The notes beneath the pieces were generated by a model, which was not told the origin of the DNA, made no database searches, and was given only the letters and a program-made list of their open reading frames with translations. A DNA stretch of 64,000 nucleotides from Aspidiotus rigidus (Eukaryota; Arthropoda; Insecta; Hemiptera; Diaspididae): assembly GCA_035079385.1 (NCBI GenBank), contig JAVHKY010000059.1, forward strand, positions 2,220,001-2,284,000, given 5' to 3'. The translations under genes were made by a program, and so were the position numbers. Shown here one piece after another: positions 1-11,690 of this stretch (positions are counted from its first letter, which is position 1; each line of letters starts with the position of its first letter).

Positions 1-2043
1 CACTGAGGTAGACCCTGTATTTTGCATCTGAGTTGCGGAGAGCGTAGGTGACGTGTACTGTTTTCTGCGAGTTTATCTTAATTCTCCAGTCCCTTGCCCA
101 TTGATTGATTTTGTTAGCTGCCAGCTGGAGCTTAGCGGTTGCGTTTTCTTGCGATTTGCTGACAGACAGGATAGCAGTGTCATCTGCAAAAGTTGCCACG
201 GTAGTTTCATCCAGAGTCGGTAGGTCTGCGGTATATAGTAAATAAAGAGTAGGCCCCAGGACACTCCCCTGGGGCACTCCGGCCTGGATTGGATACGTTC
301 TTGATCGGTTGTTATCCACCGTCACGAAGAATGTTCGGTTCTCCAAGTATGATTCCAACAGTTGGCATACATTCCCAGGCAGTGTTGTGCTGATTTTGTG
401 TGTTAATCCAGCATGCCACACTCTGTCGAAAGCCTGCCAGATATCGATAAATACAGTGGAGCAATACTTTTTTTCTTCAAACGCTTTCTCTATCACTGTT
501 GTGACCCGCTGAACTTGGTCTACTGAAGCATGCACTTCCCGGAAACCAAATTGGTGGTTGGGGAGGTCGATTAATGGCTTGATGCGCTTTAGTACAAGTT
601 TTTCGTACAGTTTTGACAGAGCTGTGAGCAACGAGATAGGCCTATAAGATACAGCCTCCGTCGTACGTTTTCCTGGCTTAGAAATCAGTTTTGAGGCACT
701 GTGGAACATGTTTTAATCGCAAACTTGCATTGACTATGTAAGTTATCATTACAACACCCTTCTTTGATAACTCTTTCAGTGCTGTGGCAGGTATTTCGTC
801 ATTTCCCACCGCCTTCCTTGAGTTGAGTTCATCGATTTCCTTCGCTATCTCCAGTGGTGCGACCAATTTGAGATCCTGATCCATTTTGGTAGTGTATTGC
901 TGACAGGATTCGCGGATTAATATCGTGATGGGGCTGAAAGACAGTTGATAAGTGGTGAGCAAAAGCCTCCGCCTTTTCTTTATCATTCCTTGTCCATATT
1001 CCATTATACTTCAAGGGTGAGATGTGAGCAGTCGGTCTCTTGAGCTTTTTAGTGGCTCTCCATTCAGCTTCTGGACTGAGGTTCATCAAGTAGCTAGCCA
1101 GGCACTCCTCCTTGTACTTTTTAATGAGCCGATTCAATTGGTTACTAACTCTGTTAAACGTTGTCTTGTCGGCCGGATGCCTGGTTCTGTGCCACACTCG
1201 TCTGGTTCGCCGACGTTCACGAACTAGTTCACGTATGGCTCGTGGGTAAGAGATCTCATAGCTTGGTGTTTCTTCCATTTTAGGAGTTGCATTTTGAGCT
1301 GCTTGACGTATTATTTCGGTTAATCGCCTAGCGTGATCATCCAGCTCGTTTGTCGTTTTCAGGCGGACCCTGAGATCAAGTAGGGAGTCCAGCTCAGTCC
1401 TAAAACGGTCCCAGTCCGTCCTCTTGTTGGTTAGTGTAGGGTTCTTCTTCCTACGTATTACCGTATCACTTAACGTGATGATGACTGGCACATGGTCAGA
1501 AGTCAGGTCTTCGATGTTTTTGGCTTCAAGGTAGCTATCCGCTATTCCTTTGCTGATGAAGAAGTCGATCAGGTCCGGTGTTTTATTGACATCGGATGGC
1601 CAATATGTTGGTCTGCCTGATGAGACAACGCTACATGCGTGTGTGTTGATTGCCTCTAAGAGCTCTCTGCCCCTGCTTGAAGTGAGCCTCGATCCGAAGT
1701 CCAGATGCTTGGCGTTGAAATCACCGCCGCACAAGAACCGTGATCCCAGCTTTTGTAGGATCACACCATACTGGTCTCGTTTTATGCTGTGTTTGGGTGG
1801 GCAGTAAGCAGATGCGATTCTCAGCTCAGCTCCGCCATATTTAACAGTGACCACTGTACCTTGAAAGTACTCATACTGTAGATGGTCGAGGAGCTGATGG
1901 TGGAGTATATTGTTCTTAATTATTATTGTTGCTCCACCATGTGCGCCGCCGTCCGGATGCGGTGAGTGGTACAGTTGTTCTTCATTTTTCATTCTAAACA
2001 AATGAAAATGAAGAGTCCATTCCTTATTCTTTGTACTTGACAA
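1..2043 (-). mobile_element. Jockey-like non-LTR retrotransposon ORF2 (endonuclease + reverse transcriptase), frameshifted, runs off left edge
   Basis: This is the pol ORF of a Jockey-group LINE. The first segment (829-2043) holds most of an APE-type endonuclease: HPDGGAHGGA, GGDFNAKH, a late SDHVPV motif, then the basic linker before the RT. Reading then shifts frame near 900 and again near 690. The RT continues with [38 protein letters not shown] and the catalytic box TFADDTA at about 195-215, and is still open at base 1. The endonuclease N terminus is missing, so the copy is 5'-truncated near 2040. Two frameshifts make it inactive, but the RT motifs are well preserved, so the insertion is not very old. 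Jockey-clade assignment rests on motif spacing and the absence of any visible RNase H before the edge. Confidence 0.9.
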
Positions 2044-2149
2044 AGACCTCAGAATATTGTTTTGTCAATTGATTCAGTGGTTTACAGTTGATGTTGAGAA
2101 TTTGTTTTTTTAATTGAATTGTCATTTTGACATTTAAATATATTCGTAC

Positions 2150-2400
2150 ATAAGACACGGTTCCACAATAAAATGATTGGCTCTAAATCCGAATTGATAG
2201 TTGGGAATCAGTTGTTGATCTTTGACAGTTTTGATAGTTTTTAGGAAGCGGAGGGTGTACAGTTTCTCAAATAATTTGAATAGTGAATTAAACATGGTTT
2301 TGGTACCATAATTATCTTAGCCAGTTTCCACAGTTTGGAAACACGACGGAGTTTTAGTACCGGATTGTACCAATAAGTTGGTATTACTAGTCCTTTGCAA
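2150..2400 (-). mobile_element. Older non-LTR reverse transcriptase scrap
   Basis: Read on the minus strand, this stretch gives VSKLWKLAKIIMVPKP, then after a frame change LFKLFEKLYTLRFLK and LIPNYQFGFRANHFIVE. These correspond in order to the LINE RT motifs 'W..AKI..IPKPG', 'L.K.FEKL' and 'QFGFR..HS'. The catalytic part is absent. The fragment is more decayed than the LINE at 1-2043, has a slightly different sequence, and lies immediately 5' of it in the same orientation, so it is a separate insertion or a remnant of the site into which the younger element jumped. Confidence 0.7.
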
Positions 2401-4900
2401 GGGAGCTCTTGCGATTGCGAGCCGAGATTGGGCCATAGACTGGCACCTTTTTGAGTTTGAGTTTTTTACTGATCATATTTTTGACCTCTTTCGGTGAGAG
2501 TAGTCAGTTTCTTCACTTCAGCCAGTTGTGGCCAAATCATTGTGGTTGGAACCTTTGTGGTCGTCCAGGTCGTCGCAATTGGGGAGGTTTTTGCGTTGTT
2601 TTGGCTAGTTCCCATTGCGAATAATCCGCGTCCTTTGAAGCGCCAAGTGTGGTTATGAAATGATTGAAGAAAAAAAGAATTTCGCATTCTTGCTGGAGTG
2701 GTAATTGATTACGACGATTATACTTCAAGCACCATTGGCGTCATCGCAATCGTTATGAGACGAAAAAATTCTCCTGGAGGACAAAATATTTTCTTGGTAT
2801 TCTTTCCCTTTTGATCCTTTTGAGCGACTTTGGTGTAAATATTGTTACCAAGTAGGAGTATCGCAAGGACAAGTTTCCTTCCTCGGGTTACTGAGAATTT
2901 ACTGCGAAATTTCGGGCAGAAAACACCAAGCGTTTTTTAAATACGTTTTTCGCAACAGAGATTAGTAGATTTTGAGTGAGTGTTCTAAAGATTTTTGCGA
3001 AGAAGCTGTATGCTCACGACTGAAGATCGTTTTAAGTCTCATCCTTCCTCTTAGAAAGCAAATATTTCGATTTCATTAAGGCCATTTAGAAAAAAAAAAA
3101 AAAATCTTGATTGCTCTCCGTCTCACTTCATACGCATCAAATACAGGAAATGACAGTGAATCATTTACCAGGATTAGATTAACAAGCGCAATTACATCTG
3201 CCCAACTTGTAGGGAAAAAGGGTTATATGGCGACTCACAGGGCGAAATGACGACGGAAATATAATGTGCGATAGTTCTTTCGCTAAATGAATTAACGCGC
3301 GCATACTTATGACAATGAAAAAGTTTGTCTTTTCCGAGTACATATAGCTGGAAACGATATGCGATGGTTATTTTCTAAAGATTTTTAGATTATTAAGGGC
3401 GGAGAAGAGAAGGCAGTCGGAATTTTCGAGCCATTACATTAAGACTGGACCTCAAAGCTAATGTACCGAATATACACGATATAAAAGAGGGCGCTAGACA
3501 GATTATGATAGGGGCGGCTAAATTATGAGCGCATTCTTCTTGAAAATAAAAACTTTCGGTCGACCTTTTTAAAGTAACTGTATCCTTACGTCTGAGTACT
3601 TAATTAGCACGTTTGTGACCGACCGCGGATAATTACTTTTCAAAAAATCGAGAAAATGTTTTTGAAAGAATAATTCGCTTCCGGAGATACACGACGATAA
3701 AAAAAAAAGAAGAAAATATCGTATTTCTGAAATCGTAATACAGCCTGCCTTTTTCGTCGGGAAAAAAGTCGAAGAATTATTGATACGGGAGTTGTGTAGG
3801 ATACGTATGGCATGATGCCAGTGTTCTGGTTCTCTGCACTACAGTAAGCCTTTCTCACCCAGTTTTTTTATTCGTTTTTTTTTTCCCTCCTATTATTCCG
3901 TTCGAAAAATATGACTCGAACAAACGTTTGCTTCTTGAAAGTTCGAGTCCATGTAACTAGGTTCTCTAAATCTCTCACCTTTTAATTTTGTTGTATATAA
4001 TACGATATTAGCGTGTGAAGTGAACGGTGCCGCGAATTGTTTTTAGTACCTATTTTCAGATTTTATTCTGTTTTTCGCGAAATAGGATTAATGAAAGTTA
4101 TGTGCAGGCCACTCATTTTATGGTATTTTAGGGAACAAATGACACGCAGTAATGTCGAAAGAGAGAGAATGAGCGGGAATTTGAAAATTTAAGTATAGAG
4201 AAAAATGGGCACGTCAAATTGGGGGAAGGTTCATTTTACCGCGAAAGTATCTGAATGCGACAGTTCAAGAAGCTGCGAAGTCGTTATATAGGCAAGTGGA
4301 CATCTCATAATTCTATGGTAATGCATACTTTTTCTTTCAGTTGTCATTATAAAAATATTTTGAGTCAGGCTTACGAATATTTCTGAAGAAGACGATTTCT
4401 GGCAGATGTGTAAAAGATGTTGACTTCTGGCAGTCTTTGAGCAGAGAATGCTCTTGTAAAACCTTTGTGAGATCATCGGAATGGAAGAAGAGGGAGAAGG
4501 CGCGAGGCTGGTAGACGAGTGATATATTGAGGGGTGAAAAAAAGACGATTTTCCCCAAGGTCGTCTTCTCAAGATCATCCGGATAAATATTCTAGTATGG
4601 TATGACAAGACAATTGATCAAACTAGTCTGAGGACGGGGCTCTACCTACGCTTCCTGGTTGCAAACTCATTTTCTCTTTATTGGTACATTTTCACATTGT
4701 AACTGGTTTTTATGTGAAAATGTCCTTTATCGAGGGAAGAAGAAGTAGGAGCTTGCGTAGCCGGAATTTTGTTGTTTTGTTTTACGAGCATTGCATCTGC
4801 TTACGGACTATTATTTGCTCGTTGTATTTGTAACTTAGATTACTAACTTAAATTTAAGAGTCGGTAAATGAACGGTGTTGAAAGTAGGTGTTATATGACG
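2401..4900. other. Non-coding stretch, no gene recognised
   Basis: Short open frames occur on both strands (for example 4231-4608 minus), but none shows a recognisable domain, a spliced continuation or a good start context. Poly-A and poly-T runs are present near 3090 and 3700. I see no tRNA, rRNA or repeat array here. Confidence 0.5.
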
Positions 4901-4929
4901 TGGTCATAAGATTTGGTGGTGCGTGGATA

Positions 4930-5770
4930 AGTTCTGGTGTTAGATGGTATTTTGAGGACAGATTATGTAGGTTGTAAAACAGGGTATATAAAAAAGTAAT
5001 ATTGTATTTTCGTTCTGACTATATGGAGAAGCAAGATTTGTAAGGAGATATGCATGAGTGAGACGATTGTGGCCTATTTTTAGTCGGCCAAGATGACTCC
5101 CTCCTGTGGTGAGATGTTGACCCATTTAGAGGGTTGAATTTTGAATTTTTTTTAAATTTGTTGTTGGACTGTTCTTCCCAGGAAGAATACCAAAGATTGG
5201 GGTACACAGAACCGTGATATATTTTTTATATTTTTAGAACTTTCGCGAGATCTAGTTGGATGTCAGGAACAGGAAGGAGTCAGAGAGAAATATCCGAGAT
5301 AATTGGAACAATTAAGCGGCGAGAACAGGAGGTTTCTAGAAGAGAGCTGATATGGTTTTTGGGTGATGAATGAAGACCGGACTAATTATGGATTTGTAGA
5401 TGTGGGGATCTGGAAACTGAGATATGGAAACAAGGTTAGATGAAAAAATAGCTCGACGAGTGGAGAGAATTGATTAAGTTTATTCTACATACGGAATGAG
5501 TCTGGGCCTTGTTTTGAATGTTCCAGTTCCAAGTCATAGGGAAATGGTTTGGATAGTTTCAAGTAACGATAAAGCAGATATACTGACTAGATATCGATAA
5601 GGGCATCGTAATCGAAAGAAACTCTTGTATACAAATTTAGAAGTAATTTTCGATTGCATCCCACCCAGGTATGGGATTAATTTGAACACGGACATTTAGC
5701 AGGAATCCATGAAAGAGAGACCTAGAAATCTGACTAAATCTGTGGTTTTGAAGGTGGACGGGAGGAATAG
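4930..5770 (-). mobile_element. Decayed LINE fragment: RT thumb to C-terminal tail, RNase H-bearing family
   Basis: The minus strand reads, with many stops, from the region after the catalytic box ('RFLGLSF', 5700-5740) through a degenerate thumb/linker to the diagnostic C-terminal motif LGRLKIGHNRLTHAYLL at about 5040-5090. That last motif is the conserved 'RLRIGHTRLTHSYLL' tail typical of LINE families that encode an RNase H domain. The RNase H itself is hardly readable. The fragment appears to belong to the same broad family as the two fragments at 48.9-51.6 kb. It is old, with several stops and shifts. Confidence 0.75.
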
Positions 5771-5984
5771 ACGAGGTGTTTTTCTTTAATCAAAAATAAA
5801 TAAATTTGTTTTTATTGATGGAAATTGGAATCCTCGTTTTGACGACCAAGTTAAAATGTCATTAAGGCTACCTGCAGATGTTTGTGGGGTAGTGTGAGTG
5901 GTGCGAAAAGTTGTAGTCACTTCATCTGAGAAAACTTACCAAACCTTTTCATTAGCTAGGCTAATAAACTCCGTGAGCTCCTTA

Positions 5985-6270
5985 AATTAAATTTTTAATG
6001 ATTTATTAATGATATTAATTTATTTTATTATTATTGAATATTTTATTCATTAAATTATAAATTTTTATTAATTAAAATTTATAATTTATTTTTAATTTTA
6101 CAAATTAATATTTTATTTTTAATTATATAAATAAAAATAATTAATAAATTCATTTGTTTTAATGATATTAATTATTAATTTCGTTTTTTATTAAGATTTT
6201 ATCAAAATTGTTATTAATTAAAATTATATTTATAAATTTTAATATTTAAATTTTTATTTATTTAATTACA
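5985..6270. repeat. Extreme AT-rich low-complexity tract
   Basis: About 285 bp composed almost wholly of A and T, made of variants of TTAATTAA, ATTTATT and TTAATGATATTAAT. It has no strict period. It begins and ends abruptly against ordinary sequence. It could be a nucleosome-poor or matrix-attachment type region or an old AT microsatellite; nothing in the sequence decides this. Confidence 0.8.
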
Positions 6271-7119
6271 TGAAAAAAGAACTTCGGAGGACCTGTATAT
6301 GGTGAAAAGGGTGTGTTATGTAGATATAATGTAATGAGAAGCAGCTATAGGAGTCTGTGACGTCATGGAGAGACTGAATTTTTTTTCTCTTTCTCGGAAA
6401 GACGGAGAGTGGTGATTTTTTTAGATTATAATGTACCTCGTTGAACATATTATTTTATGTCTCGAAAAATTAGATCAAATAATAGTGTTTGCTAAAAATG
6501 AGTTGAACAAAGTTGAGACTCGACACGGTTGTCAGTTTCTGTGTCCTAATGGACCTCTTGAAACTGGTCGGGTTGTAAGCGTCGCTCATTACAGTGAGAT
6601 ATCAGCCCCTCTCAGCAGTTTTTCGCTTTTATCTCGGGAAACCCAACATACCTCTAATAAAAATCAGATACAGAAGAAATCACAAATAAAGATACCGCTT
6701 TTAGCGATTTACCGTTTAAAACGATCAAATTAGCGAGTCCTGGTTGCAATAGAAAAAGCATAATTCCTATCGCTTTTAACGATAGATTGGATTTAACGAA
6801 TGAAATTTTGATCCTCTTGGATATCGTTGCATCCGATTTCTGCTGTATCATACAATTTCCTACAAATATTGTTTTATTCATCTTTTTCTTATAGCGTTGC
6901 TAGTAACTGAGATAATCGCGATCAAAAAAGGCTCTCGCCTAAATCATACAGTTTGTATGTACATATGTGTCTGTCTGCACCAACTTTCTTTAAAACTATA
7001 GTGGTCTGACTAGAGGAGAGGGCTGTAAATTTTTCCAAATCCCTAAATTAGGTCAACCTCACTCAATAGGTCATGCGGTCGTCTGCTTGTAACGTCATAG
7101 AATTTCGTGACGCAAATTT
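6271..7119. other. Non-coding, no gene recognised
   Basis: Two overlapping short open frames (6431-6733 plus, 6654-6881 minus) show no domain and look like chance ORFs. Confidence 0.45.
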
Positions 7120-7527
7120 GGGGGTGTCCATAAATTACGTGAGGCATTTTTTTTTTTTTTGGGGGGGGGGGGGAGGGTCCAGCCAAGTCTCACCAAAACC
7201 CACGTGAGGGGGAGGGGGTGCCGATAAACCTCACGTAATTTTTTTCACAAATACATTCTAAAATATTGCTAAACTGGCTCGAATTTAATAAAAACTAGTC
7301 CTTTTTGAATGGACATATAAACTGTGATCAAGAAAATTGCGTTTTTTTAATAGATAAACGCGATTAAGCACAGATAAACGTATTTAAAGCAAAAATACAC
7401 ATTTCAGAAAATATCACGTGAGATAAGGGGGGGGGGGGGGTCCAGGCAAATCTCACGATATCTCACCAAGGGGGAGAGGGGGTCGAAAAATTACAAAAAT
7501 CGCCCCACGTAATTTATGGACGCCTCC
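7120..7527. mobile_element. MITE-like element with ~25-bp terminal inverted repeats
   Basis: The left end reads GGGTGTCCATAAATTACGTG and the right end, reverse-complemented, GGCGTCCATAAATTACGTGG, giving imperfect terminal inverted repeats of roughly 25 bp around a 400-bp interior. The interior is non-coding and carries G-runs (at 7161-7173 and 7429-7440) beside CACGTGA motifs, plus an internal inverted copy of the CACGTAATT motif near 7230. The 'CCATAAATTACGT' end is, to my knowledge, shared by repeats found in many arthropod genomes. A target duplication is not clear. No transposase is present, so it would be non-autonomous. Confidence 0.7.
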
Positions 7528-9719
7528 TTTCAAAATGACCTCCAACCTCCTGGAATTTAAAAATATGTTATTTTATTATTCATTCTTGAGTTCTTGAAAT
7601 GACCGTTCTAAAGACCGATTTCTCTTATGCTCTTTCCCTTAAGTTGAAGAAAAATGTCCTATTGTAGCTTTCCCACATCTCTTTTGAATGACAAGGAAAT
7701 TTTTCATCAATCTTTTTGAATTTGATGCAAATTTTGATCTGAAAAATTATCCATTTTTTACTTTTGGATGTTTAATTTTTTTATTCCGAGTTTATCTTCA
7801 ACAACTTCCGCACTTCAAGTAGGAATTGTCAAAAATTTCAAAAATCATGTTCGCGGAAATTCTGAGCAATATTTAACCCGTTTGTTTGCTCTAGAAGAGA
7901 ACTCGTGAATGATGAAGTTGAGCATTTTGAGACAATTATCGAACAAGCGTAATTCATTTATATTCCTTTTTAATTATGGACGCTATTATTGCGTAACTTT
8001 TCTCTATCTTTTTCCACGCGAAGAGGATGTATCGAATTGTGAAATAAAACGATCCCATAATTTGTCGGTTTCAAGTTGCAGTCTCAAATTAAAGGAGCTC
8101 GTACGTATGTTACAATGACGAGCGTTATTTATCGTTTAATCTTCGTACTATCTGAAAACGAAGATCATAGAACGTCTTGTCGCCGAGGAAAAAACAACCG
8201 AATGAGGGGAATTTCTCTGCACTCGATAAAAAGGGTGGTGAAAGTGAAGAGCATTTAGTAATGTGTTTTCATTCTGTTAGAGGCTGTGGCGCGGCAATTT
8301 TCATTTTATTTATTTGCTAAAGTTATAAAATGTCGAAGTCATAGGGTGACGTAGAAAGTCTTACGAAGCGATAGAATATCAAAATAAATTTGAATAAGTA
8401 AGTCGATATACGTATATCTGTTTTACCTCGATATACGATATTATACCGAAAAGTAATAAACAGATAAATAATCCACGTCCATTGGTCCGAGAGGAAAACA
8501 ATTTGTTACGCTCGTCGAGAACGATGAACCTTCTGAACACCCTACGTAAAGACGCATTCGCTACAAGAACAATAGTAGAAAGAAAAAAAAAATCGGATAC
8601 AGCCAAGAGAGAATGAAACGGTGGTAGCATATTATACATGTCGCTTTTGTAACTTGTAGCTGCTCCACGTCTCTAGTAAACATATTTTTACGAGAATTGC
8701 GATCTTTCTTCGTTTACTGACAGAAGACGAGGACAGCAACGACGACTAGCTTAGAGCGAGAGGCGCCTTCGACTAATCGGTGCTATATCAGAAATGCTCC
8801 TCGTATTCGCCTACCCTTTCTCGCCTGCCACGCTATCGTTTACAGATCTTCATCTACACCGGAAACAACGCTTCGTATAGTATATTTATAACTTAACTTT
8901 TGTTTCAATTCAATTGCGGATACAACGACAATTAGTTCAGCCCCCTAATCGTGTTTCTTTGTGGAAAATTTTTATTTCCGATGCGATGAAATATTTATCG
9001 TTCGCCTTTCCGTGGCTTTTCAATTTTCTTTCGAGGTATTTTTTTATGGCGCTTAGCCCACCCGAAACAGAATTACACATCGTATTTCTGCAGCGAACTC
9101 GTGTTATTGAATACTCTGTCGAGTACTGTGACAGAGACGATAAAAAAAATTACACAGTTGGAATTCTTTTATTGCAATTGGGCGTAAAATAGTTACGCTT
9201 ATGCTCGTTGCTTTTCGCGACGCGGTATTTCAAATTAAGACAAACATGAATTTTTCGCCATGAAGTAATTCTCACTTTAATTGTACAACTAAAGCTGTGG
9301 ATCGTGGAATAGTTCACTGTCCGAGGTGTACTTTGCCTATGATTTGAGGAGATCTTCGATTGTTTCTTCAGTATAGAATCCCCTTTTCTGGCATACACTT
9401 CGAGTCATAAGCTCAAGAAGTGGTGGCAAACAGGAATTATAATTTCAGTCTGGAGGTATCGTGGATTGCGGGTATCCTCAAATCACTCTTCTTATCAAAT
9501 CTGTAACGGATTGCGGTTTAATCTGCGAAGGATTATCTCAATATTTGAGTGACACTGCTTCGCATTGTCACCGACCGGTCTTATATGAGGTCTAATACCA
9601 TCCAATACCAATTTGCTACTTACCCTCTAAATATGTGCGGTCTACCAAACAAAATGATAACTCTTTATATAGTTGACAAGGTCTAATATGCGGTCTACAA
9701 ATTTTTAAGAAATTAAAGG
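7528..9719. other. Non-coding; 8640-8900 is unusually GC/CpG-rich for the window
   Basis: No gene can be supported. The segment at 8640-8900 has more G+C and CpG than its surroundings and resembles an exon-free promoter or conserved non-coding block, but there is no open frame with a recognisable domain and no splice pattern I can justify. Confidence 0.4.
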
Positions 9720-10975
9720 ACGCTCTTGGCCACGACCACAGAATTCATATGCTGTGGTCAACAAATTTTGACTTCGAGCACTGAAAATTTCAACCACAAA
9801 CATGAAATTCCTGTGTTGTAGGCCCTAAGGGTTGACTACCACAACGTAATTCTTATGCTGTGGTCAGAAATTGTTGACCATGACCAAGAAATTCCTGTGT
9901 TGTGAACAGAAAGAGTCGACCACCGCAATACAATTCCTATGTTGTCAGAGAAAATTTTGACCACAACTTTGGAATCCCTATGCTGTAGTTAGAAATTATT
10001 GACAACGATTATAGAATTCTTATGTTGTGGATAGAGAATTTTGACCACTCCAAGGGAATTCATTTGCTGTGGTCCGAAAATTTTGACCTCGGATCACAGA
10101 GAATGTCAACCACAATCATAAAATTCCTATGCTGTAGACACTAAGGGTTGACCGCCACAATGTAATTCTTATGCTGTGGTTAGAAATTGTTGACCATGAC
10201 TCTAAAATTCCTATATTGTGGACAGAAAATGTTGACCACCGCAATAGAATTCCTACATTGTTGTCAGAGAAAGTTTTAACTACAATCTTGGAATTCCTAT
10301 GGTATAGACAGAAATTGTTGACCACAATTATAGAATTCTTATGTTGTGGACAGAGAATTTTGACCACTCCAAGGGAATTCTTTTGTTGTGGTCCGAAAAT
10401 TTTGACCTCGGATCACAGAGAATTTCAACCACAATCATAAAATTCCTATGCTGTAGACACTATGGGTTGAGCGTCACAATGTAATTCTTATGCTGTGGTT
10501 AGAAATTGTTGACCATGACTCTAAAATTCCTATATTGTGGACAGAAAATGTTGACCACCGCAATAGAATTCCTACATTGTTGTCAGAGAAAGTTTTGACT
10601 ACAATCTTGGAATTCCTATGGTATAGTCAGAAATTGTTGACCACAACCATAGAATTCTTATGTCGTGGACAGAGAATTTTGAACACCACGATGGAATTCC
10701 TATATTGCGATGAAAAAATTTTGACTATGACGATAGGAAATTCTAACCACCATCATGAAATTCGTATGTTTCGGACACGGATTGTTGACCATCAAAATTC
10801 AATTCCTGTGCTATGGTCAAGAAATGTCGAATTCTTATGTTGTCGACAAGAAACCTTGACCGCCACAACGGAATTCCTGTGTTGCGAACTGAAAATCTTG
10901 ACCACTATAATGGAATTCTTACGTTGTGAACAGAGAATTTTTACCACCATGATGGAATTTCCTCACAGGCAGGCT
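9720..10975. repeat. 42-bp tandem repeat array with ~318-bp higher-order period
   Basis: About 30 diverged units of the form GACCACnnnnnnnn-GAATTC-CTATGTTGTGG-ACAGAAATTTT, 42 bp each. Most carry the EcoRI-like GAATTC core. Larger blocks repeat with a 316-319 bp period: the landmark GTAGACACTA.GGGTTGA occurs at about 9818, 10134 and 10453. Each block holds seven units plus one aberrant, longer unit. Because 42 is a multiple of three, long frames remain open (10171-10440 and 10490-10987, plus), giving a 14-residue peptide repeat such as DHDSKIPILWTENV. These frames lack any gene-like start or domain and I read them as by-products of the array. Confidence 0.9.
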
Positions 10976-10996
10976 GCTTCGAAATGATGCTGTAAA

Positions 10997-11457
10997 CAAT
11001 TAGATGGGATTTTGCACTGAATTTGTTTGAGCGCAAAAACGCGAAACGTTGGATCTACACTTCAAGAGTATAAAAGTTGTATGACAATATTTTCTAGAAT
11101 TTGAGCCTAGACCAAACTTTCTACGCCTTTTCTGGGTCATATTGTGGACCAAAACGTAACAAATTTACCAAGGTCCTTGAAGATTAAAAATCGCTTGAAC
11201 TTTCAAATTTTACTCGATTTTTTAGTAAAATTTAGACCTCAATCACCCTACAAACTTTGAAAATGCAGGAATTCTTGAACTTTCATTTCAAAAACTTCGA
11301 TAAATTAGTCATTTCGCTCTAAAAGTCTTAGAAAGTTTAGCTTGGGCTCAAATTGTAGATGAAATTGAAATATAACTTCTTTACATTTAAAGTATGCATC
11401 TAACGTTTCGTGATTTTGCGCTAAAACAAATTTAGCTCAAAATCCCACCCTAAATTG
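10997..11457. mobile_element. 461-bp element with ~85-bp imperfect terminal inverted repeats, inserted in the 42-bp array
   Basis: The left end starts CAATTAGATGGGATTTTG and continues through GAATTTGTTTGAGCGCAAAA and CGAAACGTT. The reverse complement of the right end gives CAATTTAGGGTGGGATTTTG, AAATTTGTTTTAGCGCAAAA and CGAAACGTT in the same order. Similarity continues inward for about 85 bp. The interior is non-coding. The 42-bp array ends just before the element and resumes at once after it, so it is an insertion. No clear target duplication is seen, which may be because the array units flanking it have diverged. It fits a MITE or foldback element of unknown superfamily. Confidence 0.75.
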
Positions 11458-11690
11458 TGGTCAGAAAATTTTGACCACGACCATATAGAATTCCTTTGTT
11501 GTGGTCGGATATTGTTGACCACGACCATGGAAGTCTAATATTGTGGAGAGAAAATTCTGACAGAGACCACAGAAAATTTCGACCCCAATCATGCAAATTC
11601 CAACGTTGTGCTCAGAAAGTGTTGTTGCCCACCGTAGTTGAATTCCTGCGTTGTGAACAGGAAATTTCGATCATGACCAGAGGATAGCAT
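11458..11690. repeat. 42-bp array, distal part after the insertion
   Basis: The same unit resumes (GTGGTCAGAAAATTTTGACC, GAATTCCTTTGTTGTGGTCGG) for about five more degenerate copies, ending near 11690. This places the element at 10997-11457 inside the array rather than beside it. Confidence 0.8.

Noticed and set aside
10171..10987. Two long ORFs (89 and 165 codons) with a 14-residue repeat
   Set aside because: They arise because the 42-bp tandem unit is a multiple of three. The peptides have no domain or independent start signal, and the opposite strand is open as well (10116-10367).
9720..11690. CRISPR-like array
   Set aside because: Units are contiguous and diverged with no unique spacers, and the genome is eukaryotic.
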